Assembly (NCBI GenBank): GCA_044225675.1
Contig: JBGAIH010000005.1
Location: 62,001 to 126,000 of the forward strand
Source of the DNA: JACMQX01 sp044225675
Lineage (GTDB): Bacteria; Pseudomonadota; Gammaproteobacteria; Burkholderiales; Burkholderiaceae_C
Direction of reading: 5' to 3'
Length of the DNA: 64,000 nt
The notes beneath the pieces were generated by a model. The model made no database searches. It was not told where the DNA came from and saw only the letters and a program-made list of their open reading frames with translations. The position numbers and the translations under genes are program-made. Below, piece by piece: positions 52,836-61,847 of this stretch; position 1 is the first letter of the stretch; every line of letters begins with the position of its first letter.

Positions 52836-54667
52836 GTGGCGGCATGCAAGGCATGGGCGGCATGGACACGGACCGCCTGCCCCGCAGCACGGCTGTGGCC
52901 GGTGCGGCCGCAGAGCGCATCAGCGACAGCAACGTGGCGATGGCGATGGCGCGCACCCTGCGGGCCGCGGGCGTGACGCAGGTGTTCGGCCAGTGCTGCC
53001 CGATCGCCTTCTTCCTGGCGGCCGAGAGCGTGGGCATCCGACAGATCGGCTACCGCACCGAGAACGCGGGAGCGGTCATGGCCGACGGCTTTGCGCGGGC
53101 CAGCGGCGGACTGGCGGTCGTGGCCGCGCAGAACGGGCCGGCAGCGGCGCTGCTCGCCGCCGGCCTGGCCGAGGCGCTCAAGGCGTCGGTGCCGGTGCTC
53201 GCGCTGGTGCAGGACGTGGCGCGCACCCATGCCGACCGAAACGCCTTCCAGGAACTCGACCATGAGGGCCTGTTCCGCCCCGTCGCCAAATGGGTGCGGC
53301 GCGTTCCGCAGGCATCGCGCGCCGCCGAGTACGTGCAGCGCGCGATCCGCGCGGCCACCACCGGACGGCCCGGTCCGGCCGTGCTGATCGTGCCCTGGGA
53401 CATGGTCACCGAAGAGATCGGCGTCTTCACGCCGCCGCCGGAGCTGACACCGGCGATCGGCCGCCTGCCGGTGGACCGCTTCGTGCCGGCGCGCGACCTG
53501 CTGGCACGCGCCGCGTCCACTTTGATGGCGGCGCGCCAGCCGCTCATCGTCGCGGGCGGCGGCGTGCATCTGTCGCGCGCCTGCGATGCGCTCGCGCGGC
53601 TGCAGCGCGAGTGGCAGATCCCGGTGGCGACCACCAACATGGGCAAGGGCGCCGTCGACGAGTCCGACCCGCTGAGCGTCGGCGTGGCCGGCTACGTGAT
53701 GGGCTCGCGCAGCCCGGCCCACCATCTGCGCGAGTACGTGCGCGGCGCCGACGCCGTGCTCTTCATCGGCAGCCGGACCAACGAGAACGGCACGGCGTCG
53801 TGGACGCTGTTCCGCCCCGACGCGCAGTTCATCCAGATCGACGTGGACCCCGAGGAGATCGGCCGCAACTACCCCTGCCAGCGCCTGCTCGGCGATGCCG
53901 GGGCGACGCTCGAGGCCCTGCTGGATGAGGGCGCGCGCCTGGGCCTCGGCCCGCACCCGGGCGGGCGGGCCGTGCGCGCGCTGATCGCGTCGGCGCGGCA
54001 GGCGCACGCGGCCGACATCGCCCCGCATGCGCAGAGCGACGCCGTGCCGCTGCGGCCCGAGCGGCTGATGGCCGACCTCGATGCACTGGCCGGCGGCGAC
54101 GTGATCTGGGTGGCCGACGCGAGCTACTCATCGCTGTGGGTGTCGCAGTACGCGCGCGCCCGCCGCGCCGGCCAGCGCTTCATCACGCCGCGCGGCCTGG
54201 GCGGGCTCGGCTGGGGCCTGCCGCTGGCGATCGGCGCCAAGCTGGCCTGTGCGCGCCAGACCGTGATCGCGGTGGTGGGCGACGGCGGCTTCGCCCACTG
54301 CTGGTCGGAGCTGGAGACGGCGCGGCGCCACGGCGTGCCGGTCATCGTCGTCGTGCTCAACAATGGCGTGCTGGGCTTCCAGCGCGACGCCGAGCTCAAC
54401 CGCTTTGGCAGCTTTGCCGAAGTCTGCGATATCGGCCCCTTCGACCATGTCGCCATCGCGCGCGCCTGCGGCTGCGACGGCTTCGCCTTGCGCGCGCCCG
54501 GCGACGTGGCCGAAGCCTGGCGGCGCGCGCAGGCCTCGGCCGTGCCCTTCGTGATCGACGCCTTCGTCGACCCGGCCGCGTTTCCGCCCATCACGGCCTT
54601 CGAGAAACTGCATGGCGCGAGCGACCCGGCGGCCCCGCAGCCGCAGGAGGCCGCGCCCGCGCACTGA
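52832..54667 (+). CDS. Thiamine-diphosphate-dependent enzyme (acetolactate synthase/decarboxylase-like)
   Basis: A 611-residue TPP enzyme. The N-terminal PYR domain has the catalytic Glu in RTENAGAVMADGFAR; an FAD- or NAD-like central domain includes RQPLIVAGGGVHLSRA; the C-terminal PP domain has the metal/ThDP motif GDGGFAHCWSELETARRHGVPVIVVVLNN. The Gly/Met-rich leader (MSGGMQGMGGMD) is unusual. Its ATG overlaps the thiolase stop. It may be an acetolactate synthase-like decarboxylase or lyase. No regulatory subunit gene follows, so it is not a normal IlvBN. Confidence 0.9.
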   Translation: MSGGMQGMGGMDTDRLPRSTAVAGAAAERISDSNVAMAMARTLRAAGVTQVFGQCCPIAFFLAAESVGIRQIGYRTENAGAVMADGFARASGGLAVVAAQNGPAAALLAAGLAEALKASVPVLALVQDVARTHADRNAFQELDHEGLFRPVAKWVRRVPQASRAAEYVQRAIRAATTGRPGPAVLIVPWDMVTEEIGVFTPPPELTPAIGRLPVDRFVPARDLLARAASTLMAARQPLIVAGGGVHLSRACDALARLQREWQIPVATTNMGKGAVDESDPLSVGVAGYVMGSRSPAHHLREYVRGADAVLFIGSRTNENGTASWTLFRPDAQFIQIDVDPEEIGRNYPCQRLLGDAGATLEALLDEGARLGLGPHPGGRAVRALIASARQAHAADIAPHAQSDAVPLRPERLMADLDALAGGDVIWVADASYSSLWVSQYARARRAGQRFITPRGLGGLGWGLPLAIGAKLACARQTVIAVVGDGGFAHCWSELETARRHGVPVIVVVLNNGVLGFQRDAELNRFGSFAEVCDIGPFDHVAIARACGCDGFALRAPGDVAEAWRRAQASAVPFVIDAFVDPAAFPPITAFEKLHGASDPAAPQPQEAAPAH

Positions 54668-54731
54668 CGGTCCCGATGGATCTGCCCGACAAGAATCTGC
54701 CTGACCCCTGAACCCAACGAGGAGACATACC

Positions 54732-55730
54732 ATGACTGATTTGCCCAACCGCTGCGGCGGCATGCAACGACGCGGTGCCGTGCGGGCGCTGGCGGCGGCG
54801 GTGGCCGCGCCCACCGCCCTGTGGCTCTCGCGCGCCCATGCGGCGGATTTTCCGTCCGGGCCGATCACGCTGATCGTGCCCTGGCCGCCGGGCGGGCCCA
54901 TCGACACGCTGGTGCGCAGCCTTGCGGCCGCTGCGGGCAAGCAGCTCGGCCAGCCGCTGGTCATCGTCAACCGTCCGGGCGCGAGCGGCACGCTGGGCAT
55001 CGCCGGCATGGTGGCCAATGCCAAGCCCGATGGCTACACGATCTCGCAGATGTCCATCAGCGCGCTGCGCCTGCCGCACATGCAGCAGGTCAGCTACGAC
55101 CCGCTCAAGGACTTCACCTTCATCATCGGGGTGTCGGGCTTCGCCACCGGCATCATCGTGCGGGCCGATTCGCCCTGGAAGAGCTTCAAGGACATGATCG
55201 ACCAGGCCAAGGCCCAGCCCGGCAGCGTGACCTATGCGACCACGGGCCAGGGCACGACGCTGCACCTGGCGATGGAGGAGGTCTCGCGCATCACCGGCGC
55301 GAAGATGCTGCACGTGCCCTACAAGGGCACGGCCGAAACCACGGTGGCGCTGATGGGCGGCCAGGCCATGATGCAGCTCGACTCGGTTGGCCTGCCCATG
55401 GTGCGCGCCGGCCAGGCGCGGGTGCTGGCCACCTTCACCCAGGAGCGCTACCCCAAGCTGCCGCAGGTGCCCACGGTGCGCGAGCTTGGCGTGGACGTGG
55501 TGGCCAACTCGCCGCTCGGCTACATCGGGCCCAAGGGCATGGACCCGGCGGTGGTGAAGGTGCTTCACGACGCCCTGCGCAAGGCCATGGACGACCCCGA
55601 CTACAAGGCCGTCGCCGACCAGAATGCGCAGGAGACCTGGTACCGCAGCAGCGCCGACTACCAGCGCTGGGCGGTGGAGGCGTCAGCGACCGAAGCGCGG
55701 GTGCTCAAGGCGCTGGGGATGGCGAAGTAG
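54732..55730 (+). CDS. Bug-family (TctC) periplasmic solute-binding protein
   Basis: A 332-residue receptor with a Tat-like signal (CGGMQRRGAVRALAAAVAAPTALWLSRAHA), then DFPSGPITLIVPWPPGGPIDTLVRSLAAAAGKQLGQPLVIVNRPGASGTLGIAGMVANAKPDGYTI, a strong Bug signature. It follows the TPP enzyme by 64 bp with GAGGAGACATACC upstream. It is the fourth orphan Bug receptor, probably feeding the IclR-controlled thiolase/TPP operon and not the sigma-54 set, since no such promoter was seen here. Confidence 0.93.
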   Translation: MTDLPNRCGGMQRRGAVRALAAAVAAPTALWLSRAHAADFPSGPITLIVPWPPGGPIDTLVRSLAAAAGKQLGQPLVIVNRPGASGTLGIAGMVANAKPDGYTISQMSISALRLPHMQQVSYDPLKDFTFIIGVSGFATGIIVRADSPWKSFKDMIDQAKAQPGSVTYATTGQGTTLHLAMEEVSRITGAKMLHVPYKGTAETTVALMGGQAMMQLDSVGLPMVRAGQARVLATFTQERYPKLPQVPTVRELGVDVVANSPLGYIGPKGMDPAVVKVLHDALRKAMDDPDYKAVADQNAQETWYRSSADYQRWAVEASATEARVLKALGMAK

Positions 55731-55756
55731 GCGCCATCGGAAGGCCCCGCGAGGGC

Positions 55757-57451
55757 TCAGCGGCTGTATTCACTCAGGTTCGGGAGCTTGATGCCGTTCG
55801 TGCCGTTCCTGACGTTGTCTGCAAGCATCTTCCAGAACTCTCGGCCAGCCTCGGTCGCGAGGTCCCTGGCGTTCGCGCGGTCTGCTTCGTCGAAGTCGGG
55901 TTTGCGGCTGAGCTGCTCGATGGAGGTCTTCAGACGGTCCGCGAGGTTCACGCCCTGATTGTCAAAGTAGTCCTGCATCCGCCGGACGTCTGCCGGGCTT
56001 CCTGTCACCGTCGCGCGATAGGCCAATTCGAGTGAGCCCATGACCTCTTCAGCATAGCCTTGCTTCGCCTTCTCTGCCACTCGTCCATAGAGCGGGCCGT
56101 TCCCTCGCAGTTGCGCGAACGCCCGCCATACCGGCTCGGCAAGCTGGGGAACAGCCGGGGTCGGCGTCAACCACTTCTTGAATGTGGCGAACGCAGCACT
56201 GGCGAACGCTGCCATGCCGCTGCGGCGAGCCGGTGCTGACGCGACGCGCACAGGGGCTGCGGCCGGTGGCGCCAATTGATCCATCTTGTTGCGGGTGCGC
56301 TGGACCACGCCCATATTCAGCATACCCCATACTTCCTTGGCCGCCTCCTGCGCCGCCTGGCGTGCCTCGGCAAGCGATGCATCGTCAAACGTGTGCAGCT
56401 TCCGGAGTTCCTGCAGCTTCGTTCGCAGGAGGTCGGAGATGTTGATTTCAGCAGCCTCTCCAGATCCGAGAAACCCCTTCTCGTCGCTTGAAGCGGATGG
56501 GGGTGGAGCCACGTATTGATCGACCAAGGCGTCGAAATCTTCCTTGGAATTGCTGGCGAGAAAATCTGGAGCTGCGTTCAGATAGTCAAGATTCTCCGTG
56601 ACAAACTCATTCTTGACGTTGCGGACAACCTGGTCATAGACCGATTTTTCGGCCTTGAGCGCCTCCAGCTGGGACCACGGTTCCATGCCCTTTACCGACG
56701 TGGGGCCCGTCGAGGAGATGCGCGATGTCGAAGCTGTGCTGACGGAGCTTCGCGGCGTCCCCGACGGCGTGGCGATGCCGCTGGAGATCGAGCTGCGCGG
56801 CGTGGGCGAGGGCGTCGTGCGCTCCGTCGGCGCGCTGCTGCTGGCCTTGGTTTCGGCATACGAGGCGATCTTCTGCCGGATGTCCTCGGCCTGGAGCACG
56901 TCGGTGCCTGACATGTGCGGCGCGGGCGTGCCGCCGTCCAGGTTGATCTGGCGCGTGCCATGCATCACGGCGACGTGGGTGGCGCTGGGAGCCTTGAAGC
57001 TCACCTGCCGGTCTTCGTTGACCCGGAGATCGATCCGGGTCCACTGGGGCGGTGCGTCGGAGAGGTCGATGTGACCGCCAGCCTGCAGGGGGATGCTGAC
57101 GGACTTGAGGCCGGTGAGGGAGGCGAGCGACTTGAGGACGTCGCCCGTCTTCGGATCGTCGCGCAGGGCTTCCGGCAACGCGATGGAGGTGATGGGTGCG
57201 CCGCTGGCCTTTTCGAGCGCCAGCCAGGCGCTGGCCGGCATGTGCTTGACGAGAGTCAGCAACTCCGAATCGGACGTGGACTTGGAGTCGGCGCCCAGAT
57301 TCTGCAGGTCCAGGTGACCGCTGCGCGCGCGCGCGATCAGCGCGTCGGCCTGGCTGAGCGTCTCGCTCGTTGGGGTGGGTGCGCTGCTCGTGATGGGCGC
57401 CGAGCCGGAGGAGACCGTGGGGCTGGCGTGGGAAGCGATGGAGGAGGTCAT
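55757..57451 (-). CDS. Putative secreted effector-like protein with internal duplication
   Basis: A 564-residue protein of no recognised family. Residues 1-35 are Ser/Thr/Pro-rich (MTSSIASHASPTVSSGSAP), almost free of charge, like type III secretion signals. Residues about 75-165 have LTGLKSVSIPLQAGG; a second S/T/P-rich linker lies at 200-255. Two related helical modules follow, about 265-385 and 458-553, sharing DLLRTKLQELRKLHTFDDASLAEARQ and DRLKTSIEQLSRKPDFDEADRANARD plus KEVWGML/REFWKML. GGAAAG lies upstream of ATG 57451. No chaperone or secretion genes are in the window. Confidence 0.6.
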   Translation of the reverse strand: MTSSIASHASPTVSSGSAPITSSAPTPTSETLSQADALIARARSGHLDLQNLGADSKSTSDSELLTLVKHMPASAWLALEKASGAPITSIALPEALRDDPKTGDVLKSLASLTGLKSVSIPLQAGGHIDLSDAPPQWTRIDLRVNEDRQVSFKAPSATHVAVMHGTRQINLDGGTPAPHMSGTDVLQAEDIRQKIASYAETKASSSAPTERTTPSPTPRSSISSGIATPSGTPRSSVSTASTSRISSTGPTSVKGMEPWSQLEALKAEKSVYDQVVRNVKNEFVTENLDYLNAAPDFLASNSKEDFDALVDQYVAPPPSASSDEKGFLGSGEAAEINISDLLRTKLQELRKLHTFDDASLAEARQAAQEAAKEVWGMLNMGVVQRTRNKMDQLAPPAAAPVRVASAPARRSGMAAFASAAFATFKKWLTPTPAVPQLAEPVWRAFAQLRGNGPLYGRVAEKAKQGYAEEVMGSLELAYRATVTGSPADVRRMQDYFDNQGVNLADRLKTSIEQLSRKPDFDEADRANARDLATEAGREFWKMLADNVRNGTNGIKLPNLSEYSR

Positions 57452-57630
57452 CGTACTGCTCTTTCCGGAACTGCAAAAAGGGAAGAGCCGATTGTGGGAG
57501 TGCCCCCTCGTGCAGCGGGCCATACGGAAGTCTGATCGGCGCCTGAAGAATGACCGGTTTCGTGAAGAAGGCCGCGTCGAAGACCATTCACGCAGCGGCG
57601 CAGCGATGCCCCCCGGGTCTGCCAGGATGC

Positions 57631-58785
57631 TCAGGCGTCGATCCCCGCCATCGTCCGCTTCGCGATGTTCGCGAGGTGGATCTGGCTGGTGCCTTCATAC
57701 AGCCGGAACAGCCGCACGTCGCGGTAGAAGCGCTCGGCCACGTTGCCGGCGAGGTAGCCCGAGCCGCCGAAGACCTGCACGGCGCGGTCGGCCACGCGGC
57801 CGCACATCTCGGAGGCGAACAGCTTGCACATCGAGGCCTCCATGGTCACGTCCTCGCCGGCGTCGCGGCGGCGCGCGGTCTCCAGCACCAGGGCCCGCGC
57901 GGCGTGGGCTTCGGTGTTGCTCTCGGCGATCATCTGCTGCACCAGCTGGAACTCGCCGATCGGCTGGCCGAACTGCCGGCGGCTGCGCGCGTGGCGCACC
58001 ATCTCCTCCACCAGCCGCAGCGCCGGCCCGACGCACAGCGCGGCGAGGTTGATGCGCTGCTTGTTGAGCGTCTTCATCGCGGTGCGAAAGCCCTGGCCTT
58101 CGATGCCGCCGATCAGCGCCGAGGCCGGCACCCGCACGCCGTCGAGCACCACCTCGCCGACCGGCGAGCCGTGCTGGCCGAGCTTGCGGTAGGGCGCCGA
58201 GGTCGACAGGCCGGGCGCGCCGCGCTCCACCAGAAACGCGCTGATGCCGCGCGCGCCCTGCGACGCCGGGTCGGTGCGCGCGAACACGGTGAACAGGCCG
58301 GCGATCGGCGCGTTGGTGATGAAGCACTTGCGTCCGGTGATGACGTAGTCGTCGCCGTCGCGGACCGCCACGGTCTTCTGGGCCGTGGCGTCGGAGCCGG
58401 CCTCCGGCTCGGTGAGGGCGAAGCAGCCCGTCACCGCGCCACTGGCCAGGCGCGGCAGCCAGGCGTCCTTCTGCGCCGGCGTGCCGTCGACCACGAGCGA
58501 TTCCGACGCGATGCCGGTGTTGCCGCCAAAGCGCGCGCGGAAGGCCGTGGCCACCTGGGACACCTCGATGTTCACCAGCGCCAGTTCCTCGGTGGAGAGA
58601 CCGGCGCCGCCCCAGGCCTCGGGGATGCTGTGGCCAAACAGGCCGAGCGCGCGCATGCGGTCGACCAGCGGCTCGGGGATGGCGTCGTCGCGGTCGACCT
58701 GCTCCTCGATCGGGCGGCATTCGTCCTGCACGAAGGCCCGGACTTCGGCCAGCAGCGCAGCAAAGCGCTCGGGTTGGCGGATCAT
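57631..58785 (-). CDS. Acyl-CoA dehydrogenase
   Basis: A 384-residue flavoprotein with CFALTEPEAGSDATAQKTVAVRDGDDYVITGRKCFITNA, MVRHARSRRQFGQPIGEFQLVQ and RLFRLYEGTSQIHLANIAKR, the catalytic-Glu block. It begins at ATG 58785, with the Bug receptor gene ending 14 bp upstream, so it is the last gene of the minus operon. Probable substrate is a branched or medium-chain acyl-CoA. Confidence 0.92.
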   Translation of the reverse strand: MIRQPERFAALLAEVRAFVQDECRPIEEQVDRDDAIPEPLVDRMRALGLFGHSIPEAWGGAGLSTEELALVNIEVSQVATAFRARFGGNTGIASESLVVDGTPAQKDAWLPRLASGAVTGCFALTEPEAGSDATAQKTVAVRDGDDYVITGRKCFITNAPIAGLFTVFARTDPASQGARGISAFLVERGAPGLSTSAPYRKLGQHGSPVGEVVLDGVRVPASALIGGIEGQGFRTAMKTLNKQRINLAALCVGPALRLVEEMVRHARSRRQFGQPIGEFQLVQQMIAESNTEAHAARALVLETARRRDAGEDVTMEASMCKLFASEMCGRVADRAVQVFGGSGYLAGNVAERFYRDVRLFRLYEGTSQIHLANIAKRTMAGIDA

Positions 58786-58798
58786 GGCGGCGGGGTCG

Positions 58799-59875
58799 TC
58801 AGTCGATCTTGAGCTTGGCCACACGCGCCAGGCTCTGCCAGGTCTCCATGTCCTGGCGCACGGTCGCGGCGAACTGGTCGGCGTTCTTCAGCGGCGGGCG
58901 CGGCATGTTCTGCGCGGCGAACTTCTGGATGGTCTCGTCGGTGGCGAGGATGCGGTTGAACTCCTGGTTCAGGCGCACGACGATGTCGCGCGGCGTGCCG
59001 GCCGGCACGAAGATGCCGTACCAGCCGTCGGAGTCGAAGCGGTAGCCCTGTTCGGTCAGCGTGGGCACCTCGGGCAGGGCCGGGCCGCGCGCGGAGCCGG
59101 TGGCGCCCAGCGCCTGCAGCTTGCCCGCGCGGATGTGCGGCACCGGCGAGGCGATGTCCACGAAACCGACGCTGATGGTGTTGGCCAGCAGGTCGCTCAC
59201 CAGCGGCGAGACGCCCTTGTAAGGCACGTGCGGCAGGGTCAGGCCGTAGTGGGCCTTCAGGCCCTCCATCACCAGGTGGCCGGTGGAGCCGTTGCCCCAG
59301 GAGCCGTACGACAGCTTGTCGGGGTTGGCCTTGACGTAGCGCACCAGGTCGGCAAGCGACTTGAAGCCGGTGGAAGGATGGGCCACCAGCAGGATGCCGG
59401 CCGCGCCGATCTGCGCCACGGGCTGCAGGTCCTTCTGCGTGTCGTAGGGCATCTTCGGCTGAATGATCGGGTTGATCGCGATGGCCGAGGACGGCGACAG
59501 CAGCAGGGTGTAGCCATCGTTCGGTGCCTTGGCCACGGCGTCGTTGCCGATCAGGCCGTTGGCGCCGGCCTTGTTGTCCACCACGACCGGCTGCCTGAGC
59601 GCCTCGCCCAGCGGCGTGGCCAGCAGGCGCGCGAAGATGTCCGAGCCCGCGCCCGCCGGCCCCGGCACGACGAGGCGCAGCGGACGCGACGGCCAGGCCG
59701 TGCCCTGCGCGCTGCCGATGCCGGGCACGGCAAGAGCCGCTGCGCCTGCGAGCAGGCTGCGCCGGCTCAGCCGGGCGTCGGCGACGCGGGCCGCGAGCGT
59801 CCGCTGCGGCGTGCCGGCTTCTGCGTGCGACGGGGTGAGGGTGTCGCGGGTGATGCTGGGTTTGTTCTTGTGCAT
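58799..59875 (-). CDS. Bug-family (TctC) periplasmic solute-binding protein
   Basis: A 358-residue receptor with a long, Tat-type N-terminal extension (DARLSRRSLLAGAAALAVPGIGSAQ). Next come AWPSRPLRLVVPGPAGAGSDIFARLLATPLGEALRQPVVVDNKAGANGLIGNDAVAKAPNDGYTLL and VPYKGVSPLVSDLLANT, the Bug signature. The start at 59875 follows AAGGAGACTTCCCTC. It is in the minus-strand operon with SDR, SnoaL, VOC and ACAD genes; no TctAB partner in the window. Confidence 0.93.
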   Translation of the reverse strand: MHKNKPSITRDTLTPSHAEAGTPQRTLAARVADARLSRRSLLAGAAALAVPGIGSAQGTAWPSRPLRLVVPGPAGAGSDIFARLLATPLGEALRQPVVVDNKAGANGLIGNDAVAKAPNDGYTLLLSPSSAIAINPIIQPKMPYDTQKDLQPVAQIGAAGILLVAHPSTGFKSLADLVRYVKANPDKLSYGSWGNGSTGHLVMEGLKAHYGLTLPHVPYKGVSPLVSDLLANTISVGFVDIASPVPHIRAGKLQALGATGSARGPALPEVPTLTEQGYRFDSDGWYGIFVPAGTPRDIVVRLNQEFNRILATDETIQKFAAQNMPRPPLKNADQFAATVRQDMETWQSLARVAKLKID

Positions 59876-59910
59876 GAGGGAAGTCTCCTTGGGAGGGCTG
59901 TGGTGAATCT

Positions 59911-61242
59911 TCAGGCGGAGGGTGCGGGTGATGGAGAGGGCGATGGCGCGGAGGGTGGCGTGGCCAGGCCCGGTTGCAGCACCTGGCCTGTGAGGAACTG
60001 CGCCCGCGCGCCGGCCAGGTAGTCGAGCAGCGCGACGCAGCCCACGGCCAGCCGGCCGGCGTCGGCGGGTGCGTGGGCCGGAAGCTGCAGCGCGTTGATC
60101 CGCAGGCCCTGCGCGCCCCATTCGGCCGCGAGCGTAGCCACCAGCATGCGCATGGCGGCCGCGTCGCCGGCCAGCGGCCAGTCGATGCCGTCGGGCGGGG
60201 GCGGCAGCAGGAGCGTGAGGCTGGCCTGTGCGGCATGTCGGGCGCGAAAGCGGCGGGCCGAATGCAGTGCCGTGGCCAGCTGGTCGCCCGGCGCAGCGTC
60301 GAGCAGAGCGCCGTCGACTACGGCCGGGTAGGCGGCGCGGGCAGATACGTCGCCGGGTTGGGTGCCAGGTTCGGCGCCGGGTTGGGCGCCGGCTGTGCCC
60401 CGTTGCGCGAGCGCGCTTTGCCAGGCGGGCGAGCGCAGGTCTTCGGCATGCAGCGCCAGCGGCAGGTCGAAGGGCAGCGGCGCCTGCAGTGCGGGCGGCA
60501 GCGGCTGGCTGCCGCCGCTGACGGAGGAGCCGCCATCGAGCACGAGCAGCTGGCCGGTGAGCGCGCGGGCGCCGGGGCTGGCCAGGAAGCACAGGGCCTC
60601 GGCCATGTCGTCGGGCTCCGCCATGCGGCCCATCGGAATCTTGCCGACCGCCTGCGCCGGGTTCAGCCGGCCGCCGTCGATCAGACGCTGGACGAGTTCG
60701 GTGCGCACGAAGCCCGGTGCCAACGCGGTCACCGTCCATTCGGGGTGCGCGGCGGCCAATGCCTGGGTCTGCGCGATGAGTCCGGCCTTGCTCGGGCTGT
60801 AGAGGCCGCGCCAGCCGATCGCGCGCAGTCCGGCACCCGAGGCCAGGTTGACGATCCGCGCGCCGGGGCGCAGCTGCGGTGCGCAGGCCTGCACAAGACG
60901 CGCAGGCGCCAGGAGGTTGAGCGCAAGCAGCCGGTCGGCCGAGCCATCGTCCAGGCCCGACAGCGCATCGGCTCCGCCGGCCGACAGGCCTGCATTGTTG
61001 ATGAGGGCGTCGAGCGGCGGAACCTCTGCGCCCAACTGCGCAATGCGCCCCGCATCGGTGAGATCGGCCACGCGGGCTTCGGGCGCCGGCGCGCCAGCCG
61101 GCCACGCCGCCTGCAGGCGGTCGAGTGCTGCAGCGTCGGCGTCGACCAGCACGCAGCGCCAGCCGTCACGGGCCAGGCGCAGCGCCGTGGCGCGGCCGAT
61201 GCCGGCGGCCGCGCCGGTCACGAGGGCGGTGGCGCCGCTCAT
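59911..61242 (-). CDS. Tandem SDR-like protein with a degenerate second domain
   Basis: A 443-residue protein. Residues 1-235 form a complete SDR (LVTGAAAGIGRATA, INNAGLS, Ser in VNLASGAG, YSPSKAG as Tyr-Lys, ALTGQLLVLDGGSS). Residues about 250-430 are a second SDR-like half without a glycine-rich loop or YxxxK: ALHSARRFRARHAAQASLTLLLPP, MRMLVATLAAEWGAQGLRINALQLPA and ARAQFLTGQVLQPG. It looks like a fusion or duplication whose second copy lost catalysis. Its start overlaps the preceding gene's stop (ATGA). It is the partner of Bug, SnoaL and VOC genes in the operon. Confidence 0.82.
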   Translation of the reverse strand: MSGATALVTGAAAGIGRATALRLARDGWRCVLVDADAAALDRLQAAWPAGAPAPEARVADLTDAGRIAQLGAEVPPLDALINNAGLSAGGADALSGLDDGSADRLLALNLLAPARLVQACAPQLRPGARIVNLASGAGLRAIGWRGLYSPSKAGLIAQTQALAAAHPEWTVTALAPGFVRTELVQRLIDGGRLNPAQAVGKIPMGRMAEPDDMAEALCFLASPGARALTGQLLVLDGGSSVSGGSQPLPPALQAPLPFDLPLALHAEDLRSPAWQSALAQRGTAGAQPGAEPGTQPGDVSARAAYPAVVDGALLDAAPGDQLATALHSARRFRARHAAQASLTLLLPPPPDGIDWPLAGDAAAMRMLVATLAAEWGAQGLRINALQLPAHAPADAGRLAVGCVALLDYLAGARAQFLTGQVLQPGLATPPSAPSPSPSPAPSA

Positions 61243-61847
61243 GCGCCGGCCCTGCCGCGCAGCAGCGCATAGACCGCATCGTGCGGCGCGCTCTGGCCGG
61301 TGGGCTGGCGCACGCCGAACAGCTGCGCGTCGTCCTGCGCGAGTTCGGGCCGCTGGCGCTCCTCGATCCAGTCGTAGACGACGGTGCGTGCCGCCACGCG
61401 CCATTGCCGCCCCTGCGCGCCAGTGCGGCATGTGAAGCGGTCCACATAGCGGCCGCACAGGAAGGTTTCGCGCTCCGGTTGCGCGGCGCTGGCCTGCAGC
61501 GCGAAGAAGGCGCTTTCGACAGCGGCCTCGTCGCCCTGCAGGTTGATCAGCACATTCGTGATCTGGTGCACCCGTCGCCCGCCCTGGCGCAGCCTGGCCA
61601 GCGCCTGGTCGATGAAGCCCGAGGCGCTGCCGTTCCATGCGCCGTGGCAGTCGGTGGCGTCGTCCCAGTAGGCCGAGCGCAGCGCAGCCTCGTCGCAGCG
61701 GTCGATGCCGCGGCAGTAGCGGTAGAGCGCGTCGCGGATGGCCTCGCGGTCGAGCAGGCCCTGCAGGGCCTGTGCGTCAGGGCGGCCTTGCAGGGCCTGG
61801 GGGTCATTGCGGCCCGGCTCCGCCTCGTGGTCGGCCGGCCCGCTCAT
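61239..61847 (-). CDS. SnoaL-like (NTF2-fold) protein
   Basis: A 202-residue protein of the SnoaL-4/NTF2-like type: LLDREAIRDALYRYCRGIDRCDEAALRSAYWDDATDCHG, then FLCGRYVDRFTCR and WRVAARTVVYDWIEER, the blocks common to hydroxysteroid-isomerase- or dioxygenase-small-subunit-like folds. It may be a lyase, isomerase or dehydratase-like enzyme. It overlaps the VOC gene stop (ATGA) and the tandem SDR start, so three genes are translationally linked. Confidence 0.85.
   Translation of the reverse strand: MSGPADHEAEPGRNDPQALQGRPDAQALQGLLDREAIRDALYRYCRGIDRCDEAALRSAYWDDATDCHGAWNGSASGFIDQALARLRQGGRRVHQITNVLINLQGDEAAVESAFFALQASAAQPERETFLCGRYVDRFTCRTGAQGRQWRVAARTVVYDWIEERQRPELAQDDAQLFGVRQPTGQSAPHDAVYALLRGRAGA

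Noticed and set aside
57452..57640. Possible plant-inducible (PIP) promoter box upstream of the effector-like gene
   Set aside because: I saw only TTCAC and TTCAG separated by 14 bases, without the TTCG pattern or 15-16 bp spacing. It is not reliable.
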